Of a DNA stretch of 64,000 bases, positions 11,616 through 26,238 are shown piece after piece. The translations under genes were made by a program, and so were the position numbers. Position 1 is the stretch's first letter, and every line of letters starts with the position of its first letter. The notes below the pieces were generated by a model. The model was given only the letters and a program-made list of their open reading frames with translations, made no database searches and was not told the DNA's origin. Where the stretch lies: positions 930,001-994,000 of the forward strand of contig JACGCN010000009.1 in NCBI GenBank assembly GCA_014905825.1, given 5' to 3'. Source of the stretch: Lyophyllum atratum (Eukaryota; Basidiomycota; Agaricomycetes; Agaricales; Lyophyllaceae).

Positions 11616-12252
11616 GATCCAAACCCCGGTTGTTTATTTCAGTCCCTTTTTGATTGACGACGATACCTACCTCATCCGTATTCACCGCACGCTCTCCCCA
11701 TCTCCGTCACCTTACCATTGTCGACGCGAAAATTGCCCATTCCGCTATGTTTTACGTAGTTGAGGCCGATGACGATGAACGATGACTGTAAGATGTTTTA
11801 CGGACTTTGCTAGCTATTATGAGTGACATGCGAGAACGAGATACCCTTCTGTCCGAAAAGTAGTGTGCGACGGTACTACAAATCAGTCAGCATGCTGGCA
11901 TGTACAGTGAGAAAACACGAGATCAAACACACCGTAATCCGCCGTTATTTCAACCCCCCACAGCCGTACAGAGCACGACGTACAGCATCTCCACTAATGT
12001 GTCGACGACCTCCACCATCATCGACAGCCTTCTAACATCTGACTGCTCCTCATTCCTTCTCCGCCTGCTCGTGAATCCCCCGCCGAAATGTCTGCACGAT
12101 GCTGTGTAATCCCGCTTCGTTATACGGGCCGTACTGCATGATAAAGCTTGAGATAGGTCCTGTAGAGCTTACGTGGACGGAGTTGTGGCTTGAGAGAACG
12201 CGGGAGGGTGGCGCGATGGGAATCCTTAGGGTAGTGCGCTTTGATCTCCACT
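11616..12252. other. Intergenic, nothing recognised
   Basis: 3' region of the kinase-like gene up to the second direct repeat. No exon-like frame, RNA gene or simple repeat was seen. Confidence 0.5.
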
Positions 12253-12924
12253 AGGAACGGATATCTGTGCCCATGAGGGGGGTTGAGTAGTAACTGCATT
12301 CTGTGGATATTATCTGTCCCCGTCTTCCAGGCAAACATATCGGTGGGTGGTGGGTCACATTGAGTATGGCGGATGGCTGCGCCGGATCGGGTTAATTCGA
12401 TACTGGAGTCTAAGCCCGGATGAGCCCTCCCGAGTTTCAGCTTGTCATAGTTATTGTAAGCGTCGTGGGCGGTATCGAATGCTATTCACCAATCCATAGG
12501 CGGCACTGGGCGCTAGCCATGAATAGTTGGAGGCGGGACAGCTGCCGGCATGGATTCTTCGTACCAGAAGTGGTTGCATTGGCCTATAATGATCAGGCCG
12601 GGGTACCCGGTGAACTGCTGACGGGCTGGAATGAAAGAAAGATAAGAACCTGTCACTGTCAGCAGTGCGCAGCCTCCAGAGATATCGAGGTGATGGTGGT
12701 GGTGGCCTCAGTGGTGTGCGTAGACTGAATCGGAGTCGGAGTCGGCTAAGAATAGACATCAGATTCCGTTCGCCTTGGCATGTCGGCGGTCGCGCGGCCT
12801 CTTCTTCTCTCTTCTTCGGCTTTCTTCTTCAAGTTCAGAAACCACCCCGGCGGCAAGTATACGGGTACTTCAATTGGTCCAAGGGCGCTATCATGCCGTG
12901 TTGCCGAGTAGTTGTAGCGAGTAT
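12253..12924 (+). repeat. ~0.65 kb direct repeat, copy 2
   Basis: Second copy of the repeat at 9851-10500, same orientation, with scattered substitutions and indels (for example a short insertion after AACCTGTCACTGTCAG). In copy 1 the repeat leads into the kinase-like gene; here it leads into sequence with only a short frame (13071-13427) that also begins ATGAGCA but shows no kinase motif afterwards. It may mark a lost or truncated paralogue. Confidence 0.75.
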
Positions 12925-13750
12925 CTCATCCTCATGCCCTACTATTCTGTTATATTGAAAGACTGGCAGGAAAATCGCGTACGGCTATATCGGAGCAAAC
13001 TCTGCATGTTCACTACAACACTCGACGTCGCCCACCTGGCAATACTCCAGTTCCTATCGAACTACATTTTATGAGCACGAGTGACGAAGCCCGTGTCCTC
13101 TATGTCCCTTTGACCAGTCTCGGATCCGTTTTCCTGGTGTTTCTTCTCAATTGTCTAGATGGGGAAGTTCTTTGTCTAATGAAAATCCAGTCATACCTGA
13201 CCAGGAACCGCGGGCACCAATGCGGCAACAAGCTGTGTCATTTGTTCCCCGGAGAAACAACAAACCCCAATTCCAGCTCACGAGGGACTGATACTGGCTC
13301 TCACGACCACTGGCTGGCATCTGTCCACTCAATCCAAACTCAGTCTGTCCTGAACTTTGGGTCAATAGTTAGAGCAAGCCGGGCTCTAAAGTGCTCAAGT
13401 CGTCCTGTTCTCTCAAGTCGTCTCTGAAGGAATAATTGTAACTACCTCGGGCCAGGATGATACTGAGTGACCCGGCTTTCACATGGTTTGCTCAGATCAG
13501 GCCCAGGACCTTATCAGGAACCATTGAAGGGCAATAAACCCGAAAGACACATATCTGGAGTACACAGCATTCAGATCCTATCTCCACACATGTTCGGTCT
13601 ACACCCCGACCCTGTCGGTACGATAACATGTTCACGGATGGCACCTTAAAGCTTGTCGCAGCACGCACTCCCAACCATGACTTCTTATACCTCTACCCCC
13701 AGGCGTATTCGAATCCTAAGACGTGAGTTGTATCGTTGTACACTCCCTCA
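12925..13750. other. Intergenic with unassigned short frame
   Basis: Contains a 118-codon plus-strand frame at 13071-13427 without recognisable motifs. It is placed relative to the second repeat much as the kinase-like gene is to the first. I do not call it a gene. The rest is the upstream region of the membrane protein gene. Confidence 0.4.
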
Positions 13751-15542
13751 ATGAAGCTAAGTCGCACCTGGATAGACATATGCATCCCGGTGCTACTTAT
13801 CCTGCTTTCATCACGCGTAGTCACAGGGGTACAGTTCGACCAATGTCTGCAAGAAATTCGTGATGGCCAATGGGGGAACGTCGGTGGGACTGACAACCAT
13901 GGTCGACCGGTCTCGGACATCTCAAAGGCAACGGCAATAACCTATCAGCTCTGTACCGAAGCATGTGGTGGAGCATCAGAGTCTTTTCAATGGTCCGTGT
14001 TCTCTCAGCAATTCAGTTCTTGGCTGCTACCATGGCTAGCGCTTGTGTCACAGTTACCTTTTGGTAGCAATGACAAGTTCGACAACCTTGTCTCTATGTT
14101 GTTAACCGTTGGATCACCAACATTGGCAGCGTATTCATTGGCACTCACAGTGCTAAATGGTCGCTGGATAGCTCGACGATTCTCGTCGTACGCGTACCCG
14201 AACACCCGCCTCGCCGTACAGATTCTCAGCAGCCTTCAGCAATCTCCTTTGAATATCACAACCGACAATGGACTATTGGCATCCCTCATCGTCCTCCCCG
14301 AAAATGACGAATGGTGGAAAGAGTTAATAGTATGGCTAGACTATACCCATACATGGTCAACACCCGCAGTCACCTCGATCGCTTGGGTAATCATTGCATA
14401 TGTTTTCACTGTCGTTGACTCCTTCACTGGCGACATCACCACCTCAGTTAACGCAAATGGTCAAGGCGTCGGCTCATTGTGGATATGGTTGGTCCCCATC
14501 GTCATTGGCTGGCTCCAGATTTCACCGAAATGCGATGCAACGCGCGTATACCAGGCTGTGAAACGCGCAAATAACATGGCGTACGTTGCCACCCCGTATG
14601 GCGGCCCCGTCCTCGCAAACTCGTTGTCTAGAGAGCACGCCATTTCTCTTGTGCAGGGAGATGACGATCCACTGCGTCACGACGAGAACTGCACAGTCCC
14701 CATCTACAACTACGCGCGCTTCCTACCCTGGGTCCAAGCAGTCGAAGAGGTGTCGGATGTCTTTCGCGCTGCCTCGGGGCGCGCTCATCTACACCGCTCT
14801 GTCGACCCCGAGGTGGACTGGGAGAAGGAGGAGAGATCTACGACTGACCTTTCCCCAAGGAACAGGGCAGGAAATCGAACGCAGATAGAAGCTTATTGTC
14901 TTCCTCTGGGTGAGCCTTGCTTGAATCGACGAACAGCTTGGGGCCCCAGCGTATTTTCGCGCGTTGTTATTGCTTCCACGATTGCGCTCGTGTTGCAGTG
15001 GGGGACGACGGGCGCGGCGATGGTGGTAGTCTGGTTTACTCCAACGACTGGTGAGTCACCCAGACCCGCTATTGTTCCCTGGTTTCCCTGACTGATTTCC
15101 GTATCCAGGTCTTGGATGTCGATCAGGAGCATATATCCTATATGGTTCGGTGTCGACCGCTATCTGGGCGTTACTTGTTCTCTCTAGCCTCCTTTCGCAC
15201 TATGCATTGACAACTCCTCATGCAGACACGAAGGTCTCCGCATTTATTACTCGATGGCTTTCCATCATCCTCCGTCGCCTCGGGAAAGTTTTGGCGACCT
15301 TCAACGCAATATGGATTGTCGTCTCGTGTATGTTTCAGTTCAGCAATTTCTCTGATAGGTGCTACTGCAATAGCAGTGTCCTCGGGAGGGGTATCATTTC
15401 ATACAACGTCATTGACTTCATGCCTAGTGATATTTCTGGCATGAGGGGTGCATGGATCGGCGGGGTCGTGCTCGCTGCGGGAAGTGCGACGATCTTTGTG
15501 ATATTTGTGAACTTGTTCATCAACCCACGGCTCCCTAGTTGA
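13751..15542 (+). CDS. Basidiomycete-type multi-TM membrane protein, unknown function
   Basis: Two exons (13751-15050, 15109-15542) encode about 577 residues; a Met five codons upstream (13736) is also in frame. The start at 13751 gives a clear signal peptide, MKLSRTWIDICIPVLLILLS. A Cys-containing lumenal stretch follows (QFDQCLQEIRDGQWG, QLCTEACGG), then several hydrophobic segments (for example SSWLLPWLALVSQLPFG, VTSIAWVIIAYVFTVV, SLWIWLVPIVIGWL), a long charged cytosolic or lumenal loop, and a C-terminal membrane domain with GLGCRSGAY, RCYCNSSVLG and SGMRGAWIGGVVLAAGS. I recognise the overall layout from many agaricomycete predicted proteins but no characterised member, so no function is assigned. 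The C-terminal Cys pair (RCYC) looks like a conserved hallmark. Confidence 0.8.
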
Positions 15543-16313
15543 CAGCCACCCGTCTCTCACCTCGCATATCTATTTACGAATTAAGATACCCACTCATCCA
15601 TTGTATAAATTCTCGCGCACATCTACCTATTCTGTACTTATTCTGATAGAGTCATTTTTAATTGTTATGTATAGCATTCCTTTCAACAAGCACCAGTGTA
15701 TTTTGTCTCCACACACTTTTTAAAGAAGAGGTCCGACGTTAGTAGGCTACGCTGTTTGCTGTCCGATCGACGGCTTGTAAACCATCGTGTTCGACGATAC
15801 GATTGCCTTTCTTCGTCGACGACGAACATAATGTGTGGGGACTACACTCCACGCGCCGGAATCCGAAAGTAGTATAGAAACGACCTGGAATTCGAAACCT
15901 GCTGTATCTTGCCCTCGCTGACTTGTGAGACGGACATGAGACGCGTTACTCTTACTGACGCGTCATGGAGAAATAATGCGTGCAATACACATTCGACTGG
16001 AAGCTAGAATACTTTCAAGACTCTAAACATCCAGTTCGTAGCTCCAATCAAAAAGGTAAACGGCGTGCGAGACGCTGCACCGTGAACAGTGTGCGCAACG
16101 GAGATGTAAAGGGTGAACGCGAGAGGCCCTGCGAATATGGACGAATGGTCGAACGATGAGCAGTGGAGACTGGCAGATGATTTGCAACATTCGTCGGCGG
16201 ACGATCAGACGGAGAGATGTATCCCGTGAAAGACCTGGACGTTGAGTACCTGCGACTGACATACAAAGCATAAGAAACATTGCAAGTGTTTATGTATGCC
16301 CTTGGTATGGTTC
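15543..16313. other. Intergenic, convergent 3' regions
   Basis: About 0.77 kb between the ends of the membrane-protein gene and the minus-strand hypothetical gene. Short overlapping minus-strand frames at 16023-16317 have no recognisable motif. Nothing else was seen. Confidence 0.5.
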
Positions 16314-17234
16314 TCACGTTATTTGGTGGTTATAAGTATCAGCGCCTTTCCGGAATGGAGATTCACTGTTGGCAAAACCATCCTTCCCGTTAGATTCCCT
16401 GTCAGTGAGTGCCTCGTGAGTGAAGCCGGATGAAGTATCGGATCGAGTCTCATACCTGTCGCGAAGTTCTTTCTGTCGCTTGTACTCCTGTATCGCGTCT
16501 ATGCGGACAAAGTCCCTCTTTGAAAGCCTGATATCCATGTACCATGCACAATCCTCTGTCTGGATCTCTGAAAGGATGTCGTATTCGACGGGACGTAATT
16601 CTGCCGGCTCAGGTAGATCGACGTCAGGTTTGACTCTGTAAAGAGTCAAGTACTCGATGAAGATATCGTGTGTTGCTTTTGACATTCTAAGCCAATGCCC
16701 CGTCGGAGGATTCATGATAAACTCGACGCAGCCCTCGAGAAATGTGTTATACTTGGGAACTAGTATGTTTGCATTTGACGGGTCAAGCGGAGGGACGAGT
16801 GACTGGAATCTGGACGCTTCGAAGCGGGCGTCGAGTCCGTAATACGACTGTGGGAGGAGAAGGATATGCTGAGGGATTGGCCAACGCTTGTACGGGTCAT
16901 CCGGGTCAGGTATGTCGTGGTGTAGAAGCCGAATGCTCCTCGGAAATGCGTAGACACCTGCAAGAGGTCCGGAAAACTCGGTATGGTTGCGCTTGAATTC
17001 CGACGTCCTCTTGTACTTGCCCTCCTCAAGGATGGTGGCGGCAGCTTCGAGCAACTCATCCGGGACCAGTATCTGCTGGTCAAAGAGGGCAGTGGGCACC
17101 GAATGGGCAAATGACAAGGCATCTTCGCCCCATAATATGCAAGGAATGCCGTTTGCTGTGAGTTGGCGCAACGCGACAAGCCTGGCGTGTTGTACCTTGG
17201 GAGTTTCCCCAGTCCAGTCATATATCACTCCCAT
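16314..17234 (-). CDS. Conserved-looking hypothetical protein, single exon
   Basis: An uninterrupted 306-codon frame. The N-terminal half (residues about 10-60) reads ARLVALRQLTANGIPCILWG followed by EDALSFAH and QQILVPDELLEAAATIL. The alternation of hydrophobic strands with WGEDAL suggests an alpha/beta fold, possibly related to the nucleotidyltransferase-like substrate-binding proteins common in fungi, but I cannot support this with a catalytic motif. The C-terminal 50 residues are Ser/Asp/Lys-rich and probably disordered. There is no signal peptide or membrane segment. The ATG is 150 bp from the MTR4 ATG on the other strand, so both genes probably share a promoter region. Confidence 0.7.
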   Translation of the reverse strand: MGVIYDWTGETPKVQHARLVALRQLTANGIPCILWGEDALSFAHSVPTALFDQQILVPDELLEAAATILEEGKYKRTSEFKRNHTEFSGPLAGVYAFPRSIRLLHHDIPDPDDPYKRWPIPQHILLLPQSYYGLDARFEASRFQSLVPPLDPSNANILVPKYNTFLEGCVEFIMNPPTGHWLRMSKATHDIFIEYLTLYRVKPDVDLPEPAELRPVEYDILSEIQTEDCAWYMDIRLSKRDFVRIDAIQEYKRQKELRDRYETRSDTSSGFTHEALTDRESNGKDGFANSESPFRKGADTYNHQIT

Positions 17235-17384
17235 GACTAAGGTTCAAACGTGAGAGATGTCGTCTGGAGCTATGTGTGGCCATGATAGTAATACAAGTGG
17301 ACGACCGTGTTGAGTGATCGAAAAGTGACGGCGTGACATGATGGTATGGGCGTCACATTGAAATTGACCTTCAAAATTTCCGCC
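17235..17384. promoter_or_regulatory. Divergent promoter, hypothetical gene / MTR4
   Basis: Only 150 bp separates the two start codons on opposite strands. No TATA box is obvious. Joint regulation is inferred only from the distance. Confidence 0.4.
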
Positions 17385-20300
17385 ATGAACTCCAACGACC
17401 TGTTCTCATTTCTCGACGAAATTCCTGCCGAAGATGGCGACGGCCATGCAGAGGAAGAAATGCAAACGGATCCCCGTCAAACATCGGCGAAACCAGGCCA
17501 GAAACGAAAGGTTAAATCGCCATCGCGCGAGCCTTCGCCATCAAGAAACGGCGATGTTTCAATGCAAGATATAGATAATGAACCAGGACCCTCAAAAAAG
17601 CCCCGCTTGTCTTCCCCAAAACCCATTGTACTCGACGACTTTGAGACTGAAGCGAAACGCGAAATTGCAGCGAGTGCGGGATTGACTGGGACCGCGGACC
17701 CAGGAACACGGTTAGAGCTTAAGCATCAGGTGCGTAGCAGTAAAATGTCTTTCGGAAAAATCCTCTAACGCGCACATGTAGGTTCGCCATCAAGTCGCCG
17801 TACCACCAGGCTACAACTATGTACCCATCTCCAAACATATCCCGCCCGCGAAACCGGATCGCGAATATAAATTTGAGCTAGATCCCTTCCAAAAGGTCTC
17901 CGTCTATGCAATACAACGTAACGAGAGCGTTCTGGTGTCGGCACATACCAGTGCCGGAAAGACCGTTGTTGCTGAATATGCCATTGCCCAATGTTTGAAT
18001 AGGAAACAGAGAGTTATCTATACCAGTCCAATCAAGGTTCTTAATCGCGCCGTGCCCGTTCAAATAAAATGCCATATGTTGACATGTACTTGTTGTTCCC
18101 GATAGGCACTGAGCAATCAGAAATACCGAGAAATGCTGGCGGAATTTGGAGATGTGGGTCTCATGACTGGGGATGTCACCATCAACCCGTCTGCGACATG
18201 TTTAGTGATGACGACCGAGGTATGTGATGTTCTCTGTGGGCGGTGTACGCGGCTCAGACTTTTGGCTCAGATTTTGCGCTCAATGCTATACCGTGGGTCA
18301 GAAATCATGCGTGAAGTCGCCTGGGTCATTTTCGACGAAATTCATTATATGCGAGATAAGGAGAGAGGTGTCGTCTGGGAAGAAACCATCATCTTGCTTC
18401 CCCATACCGTCCGCTACGTGTTTCTTTCGGCTACCATCCCCAACGCCATGCAATTTGCAGAATGGATCTGTAAATCACATGAACAGCCGTGTCATGTTGT
18501 ATACACCGACTTCAGACCCACCCCTCTTCAGCACTATCTCTTCCCAGCAGGCGACGAGGGTATTTATCTTGTGGTGAATGAGAAGGGAGAGTTCCGTGAG
18601 GATAACTTCAGCAAGGCCATGGGCAAGCTGCAAGATAACATGGGAGAGGATCCAGCGGATTCGAAAGGTGGGAAAGGGAAGAAGGGTAAAACGAAAAAGG
18701 GCGGCGATAAGAAAGGTAAGTTCTTCTCCTAGTGGGTGCTTTCGTATAGCTGACGCAACCCAAGGCTCATCCGACATTTCCAAAATAATCCGAATGATCA
18801 TGCTCAAGAACTACAACCCCGTCATCGTTTTCGCGTTCAGCAAGCGCGAATGTGAAGGTCTGGCTCTGACGCTGTCCAAGTTCGAATTCAATTCCACCGA
18901 GGAGCAGGAGCTCGTTACGAACATCTTTAATAATGCAATCGACAACCTCGCCCCCGACGATCGGCAGCTACCTCAAATCACCAACCTCCTCCCCTTGTTG
19001 CGCCGTGGCATCGGCATTCATCATGGAGGGCTCCTTCCCATCCTCAAGGAGGTCATCGAGATTCTTTTCCAGGAGGGCCTCATCAAGGTCCTCTTCGCGA
19101 CCGAAACGTTCTCGATTGGCCTTAACATGCCTGCTAAGACCGTCGTCTTCACGACGACACGGAAGTTCGATGGGCGCGAGTTCCGCAATTTGTCGTCGGG
19201 CGAATATATCCAAATGTCAGGACGTGCGGGAAGGCGTGGGTTGGATGATCGCGGTGTGGTTATCATGATGTGCGATGAGAAGCTGGAGCCGGCGGCTGCG
19301 AAGACGATGGTAAAAGGAGAGGCGGATAGGCTGGACTCGGCATTCCATTTGGGCTACAATATGGTACTGAACCTGATGAAAGTGGAGGGGATCAGCCCGG
19401 AATTCATGCTGGAGAGGTGTTTCTTCCAGTTCCAGAGCAGTGCGGGGATTCCTCTGCTGGAGGACGGTACGCTTCATACCTTGTGTAAATGTCGAGTAAA
19501 GCTGACATTTCATACTCCAGAGCTGAAGCAAGAGGAAGAAGCGCGGAGCACGACTGTGATACCAGACGAAAACCTGGTTGCGGACTATTATGAATTCCGA
19601 CAGCAGCTTGATCAAATGGCAGCTGACTTCCGGGAAGTCGTCACGCACCCCACATACTCATTACCCTTCTTGCAACCCGGCCGGCTCGTCAAAGTCAAAT
19701 ACCAGAAACTTGACTTCGGGTGGGGCGTGATTGTGAACTTCCAAAAGCGTCTACCTCCAAAGGTTTGCCCGTTCAACGATATGTAGAGCTTTCCACATGC
19801 TGACGCACTTATATCTTCTCAGAACAGGCCCATGCCAAAATCCGAAGAACTGCCCCCACACGAACAATACATCGTTGACGTCCTCCTGAACTGCGCTGTG
19901 GGTGGCTCTGTTACCAAAAGCCGTGACAATGTCACTGCCACTCCTAGTGGCGTCCAGCCATGTGCTCCTGGTCAGAAGGGTGTCGCCCTTGTTGTACCGG
20001 TACTGTTGTCTACGATCGAGGGCATTAGCCACATTCGCTTGTTCATGCCGAAGGACCTGCGTCAAGATCAAGCGCGAGAAACGCTGTGGAAGAGCGTCTT
20101 GGAGGTGCACCGCCGGTTCCCTGATGGCATTGCCTTGCTGGACCCAATACAGAATATGGGCATCAAGGATGATAAGTTCAAGGAGCTTGTGAAGGTATGT
20201 TCTTGGTGGACCGTGCTTTTGATAGGTGTTTAATTGTTTTACGACAGAAAATCGAGAGCATGGAACTGAAAATGTTTTCGAGCCCGCTTCACAAGGACCC

Positions 20301-21114
20301 TCGGTTGCCGGAGCTTTACACTCTGTATTCGCAAAAAAAGGAGAAGAGCATGCGGATACGTGGGCTCAAGAAGCGTATCCAGGCTACGCACGATGTACTG
20401 CAGCTTGAGGAGCTCAAGTGCCGGAAGCGGGTCCTACGGAGACTGGCGTTCACGACCTCGGCGGACATTGTCGATATGAAGGGAAGGGTGGCTTGTGAGA
20501 TCAGTTCTGGGGACGAGCTGCTTCTGACCGAGCTCATCTTCAACGGCGTGTTCAATCAGCTGTCGCCGGAACAGTGCGCGGCCCTCTTGAGCTGCTTTGT
20601 TTTCACTGAAAAGGTACGGTGTGTCCTGTATGGTAAGTTTACCGGAGCTGAACGCGCGTGTTGGTTCCAGAGCGACCAAACAACGAAGCTGAAGGAAGAG
20701 CTTGCTGCCCCTTTGCGTGTCATGCAGGAGATAGCCAGGCGTATTGCGAAGGTGTCTAAGGAATCAAAACTCGCTGTAGACGAGGACGAATACGTGTCTT
20801 CGTTCAAGGTGGAGCTCATGGACGCTGTCGTCCAATGGTGCCGAGGGGCCTCGTTCTCTGAGATTTGCAAGGTGTGTATTCCTATTATATGGCAGCACGC
20901 TCGCCAGGCATTAACTCTCGACGTTTTATAGCTCACGGACCAGTTTGAGGGCTCTCTCATCCGCGTTTTCCGTCGCCTCGGCGAACTCCTTCGTCAAATG
21001 GCTCAGGCAGCCAAAGTCATTGGCAATGACGAGCTTAAGCAGAAGTTCGAGAAGTCCTCGGAGATGCTGGAACGCCCGAACTCTGTCATCTTCTGCTCCT
21101 CTTTGTATCTGTAG
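17385..21114 (+). CDS. MTR4: ATP-dependent RNA helicase MTR4 (exosome cofactor)
   Basis: Ten exons (17385-17729, 17782-18036, 18106-18219, 18271-18715, 18765-19466, 19521-19762, 19823-20194, 20248-20613, 20671-20871, 20932-21114) encode 1074 residues, the normal length. MTR4 unwinds RNA 3'-5' and feeds it to the nuclear exosome, alone or within TRAMP. Seen in order: an acidic N-terminus, Q-motif region [14 protein letters not shown], Walker [14 protein letters not shown] box in [20 protein letters not shown], motif III SATIPNA, motif [17 protein letters not shown], the arch/KOW insertion ([20 protein letters not shown]), and the C-terminal helical domain ending in SSLYL. A Lys/Gly-rich loop ([17 protein letters not shown]) sits between the RecA domains. 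I start at the second Met ([14 protein letters not shown]), because the upstream in-frame Met adds residues unlike the family. Confidence 0.97.
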
Positions 21115-21448
21115 AGTACATATAGGCCTCGCCCTCGGCTGAGCAGTGGATTTTTGAACTTGCATTTGCTTTGTCAAATGATGATGAGAAATGCTCTTGT
21201 GTAAGTAAGACGATATATGATGAGGCTTGAAGCTGAAGCTTGAAGATCAACAGAGATGTTTTCGAAGTACTCATGGGTACCTATTCTTTCGACCTTCCTG
21301 TATGTCCTCAGCTTCTTACAGCAACGTGCAGACAATTTTGGGATTCCAATCCGGAGTATAAAACATTGCCCTTCTTCGGTATACTGGGGATAAATAATAC
21401 ATGAGACCCGCAATACATAGTGACGTGACTCTAAATATGCAAAGCGCT
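21115..21448. other. Convergent 3' region MTR4 / chitinase
   Basis: 334 bp between the stop codons of MTR4 (plus) and the chitinase (minus). No gene seen; presumably both 3' UTRs. Confidence 0.6.
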
Positions 21449-23808
<2,360 letters not shown>

Positions 23809-23897
23809 GACCGCGAGAGAGATTTGGAAGACTCGAAAGGATCTCTGCGAACCTGTGGTTGGTTATCGGGACAAGGCTGCGAAAAGCAGTGAACGGG

Positions 23898-23905
23898 TAT
23901 TTATA
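23898..23905 (-). promoter_or_regulatory. TATA box of the chitinase gene
   Basis: On the minus strand TATAAATA lies 90 nt before the chitinase ATG. Sequence and distance fit a fungal core promoter. Confidence 0.5.
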
Positions 23906-26238
23906 CTGTTGCAAAATGTATGTGACATTTTTCTTGGAAAGAAGTAAGACTATGCACATGAGGTTCTCATCATGTCGTCCAGGTATCAGCACATGGGATC
24001 CTCGAAACCGAGAAAAGATCCTTGTGAGGCTCTGCATAGGCAACGAGACAACCCGATCAGGAGGCAGAAGTGCCATGTGAACGTTATCCGAGGGCATCAA
24101 CTAGGCAGTGAATTTCGCGCACAGTTTCGTTACCCAGTTAGACTGGTTTGAGCAGTGGCTCTCGAAAGAATTTGGCCCGGCCGGTAGAGCTTGGGACGAA
24201 CAGATATGTTGCATAGCGATCAGGTAGGATATCGATTTCAGCGCATTGCAAACTGCAGGTAAGGAATCCTCGTCCAGTTCCAGCCATGATATCCTGACCT
24301 ACGGTGGTCAGCTGGGCTGAAGGGATTTGTGGTTCCGCGCAAAGGCACGCCGAGTGAATTTAGAAGATCTGTGAGCGCATGCTAGACCGAGGCGAAGGCC
24401 TACATCATGCATATCAGTCGAACTGAGACTCGCCACAGACGGCGATGTGGTTGTGAGCACGCGGGGCTTCGGCAGTTGAACCCGGAACGGAGATATTTTG
24501 TTCCTCACGTGGCTGCGTTGGCAACTCGCCTTCATGTCAAAACTCCCCGACATGCCTAATCCGACCTGAACACAGGACACACACAACAGACGTATATCGA
24601 GGCAGCTGTTATTCGTGATATGTCATCTGCGTACTCATGATCCTCGGTCCAAGAAATCAACATGACTCGTGAGCAGATCCCACTCGTCCAGCCTTGACGG
24701 TCCCACCCCAGACACGCAGTAGAAATTCAAGCGCCGGCACGCGAATCTTTGCTTATTTTATCGGTCTAACGAAAGGCTATGTATCTACAGTGGTGGACAC
24801 CCCATCTGGTATGCACGAAAGATTTTGGCTGTTATTTGGATGCTGCGTCTCAGTGACCTCGCGCTTCACGACCTCATGATCCTTTCGAATAGATCGAATT
24901 ACTTATAAACGACCACTCTCGTTGACTCCATGTCTGTGCGCTGATTCTTTTCGCGGCCTCTGCGGAACAATGGTGATAGGGCAGAAAGCTAGCGCTCATG
25001 CGACCTGTCTTACTTCCCTCTAATCCTACCACAATAACCCCCGACTATCCACGACAAAGTCATACTAGAAAGTACCTCTGTCCTTTGTCCTTGCTGGCAG
25101 CTGTCTGAAGATATCTAGTACCATGACTGTCTTGAGGACGAGGCAAGTCCAATGAAAACCGCGACCAGCAACTAGCAACCGCGTCGCGTGCCGCTGTTCA
25201 CATCTTCTCATTCTTATCGACCTTGTGGATCTGCAGGGCGGGGTAATATTGTATGCATCAACCCATCGCTTCGAGACGGAGAGTTACGTCGACCGATGAG
25301 ATTCACATGGTACCACAGGGTACCACCCGAAGCCGATCGCCTGAAGCTGCAAAACAATAGATTCTAGACCTCCTCGGCCTCGCGCGATCGGAGAAGACAC
25401 CTGCTGATCATACATGCTACACGGCAAGGAAGGTCCAGGTATTCGATACCGCGTTTCAGCAAGGCACCAAGGTCTGTTGACTGCGCATTCGCCGATCTAT
25501 TACCCACTTCCCGTGTAGGACGCGCATCATTCGTCTCGAACATATGGGATGCATTACGACATAGATATTGAAATAATAAGGGCATAAAGAGAATCAAGTA
25601 TGTATGACAAATGCTTGTGGCATCGGAAAGAAGCTGATCAAATGCAGCTGGGTCGCAAATGAGTTGAATAAAATGAGCGTGGATGAGGAATGTCGGTCGA
25701 ATTTCATCGACGTGATTTAAATGATCCAAGGATATGTGATAAAAACGAGAACAATTTATAGTTGTGCAACGATGAGGTAGACGGAGAACGAGACGTGAGG
25801 TATGCAGCAAAACGATGAAAACGACGACGTGAGGGAAGTGGACCAAGGGCAGGAGGAGATGTGTGACGTCAATTAAACGAGGGTGTAGAATAGCCAGATG
25901 GGTTGCAAAGGAAGGGAAAGCCTTGTAGGTATAATGTCTGTAGAAGTGGAGGAGAGCACTTCCTTCAGGAAGTCACGACAACCCTGAGGAGAGCTACCCC
26001 GGAACCGCGTTTCTGACGATTACGCAAGCTGAGCAGATGATACAAAAGCATCCATCACATCCGAACCAGAGGGCGGTTCCTACAAGGTCGCGGCGAAGCA
26101 TAAATACAGCTAAAAGCTTTTTAGTGGTCCATGGAGGTGACGAAACAACAAGACTTACCTGAATGTTTTCTTCGTTCCTCCCTTTCGCCGACCCGACCCA
26201 TCAATCCAATCAGACATATATCTCCCCCACCGATTCCA
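23906..26238. other. Long intergenic region, nothing recognised
   Basis: About 2.3 kb, the longest gene-free stretch here. It contains an open minus-strand frame at 25364-25846 (160 codons) that is rich in His, Arg, Leu and Cys and has no identifiable motif or hydrophobic periodicity. I saw no tRNA, no transposon signature and no joined exon set. Confidence 0.45.

Noticed and set aside
25364..25846. 160-codon minus-strand frame in the long gap between chitinase and spg1
   Set aside because: No motif, no signal peptide and no convincing homologue; possibly antisense chance frame.
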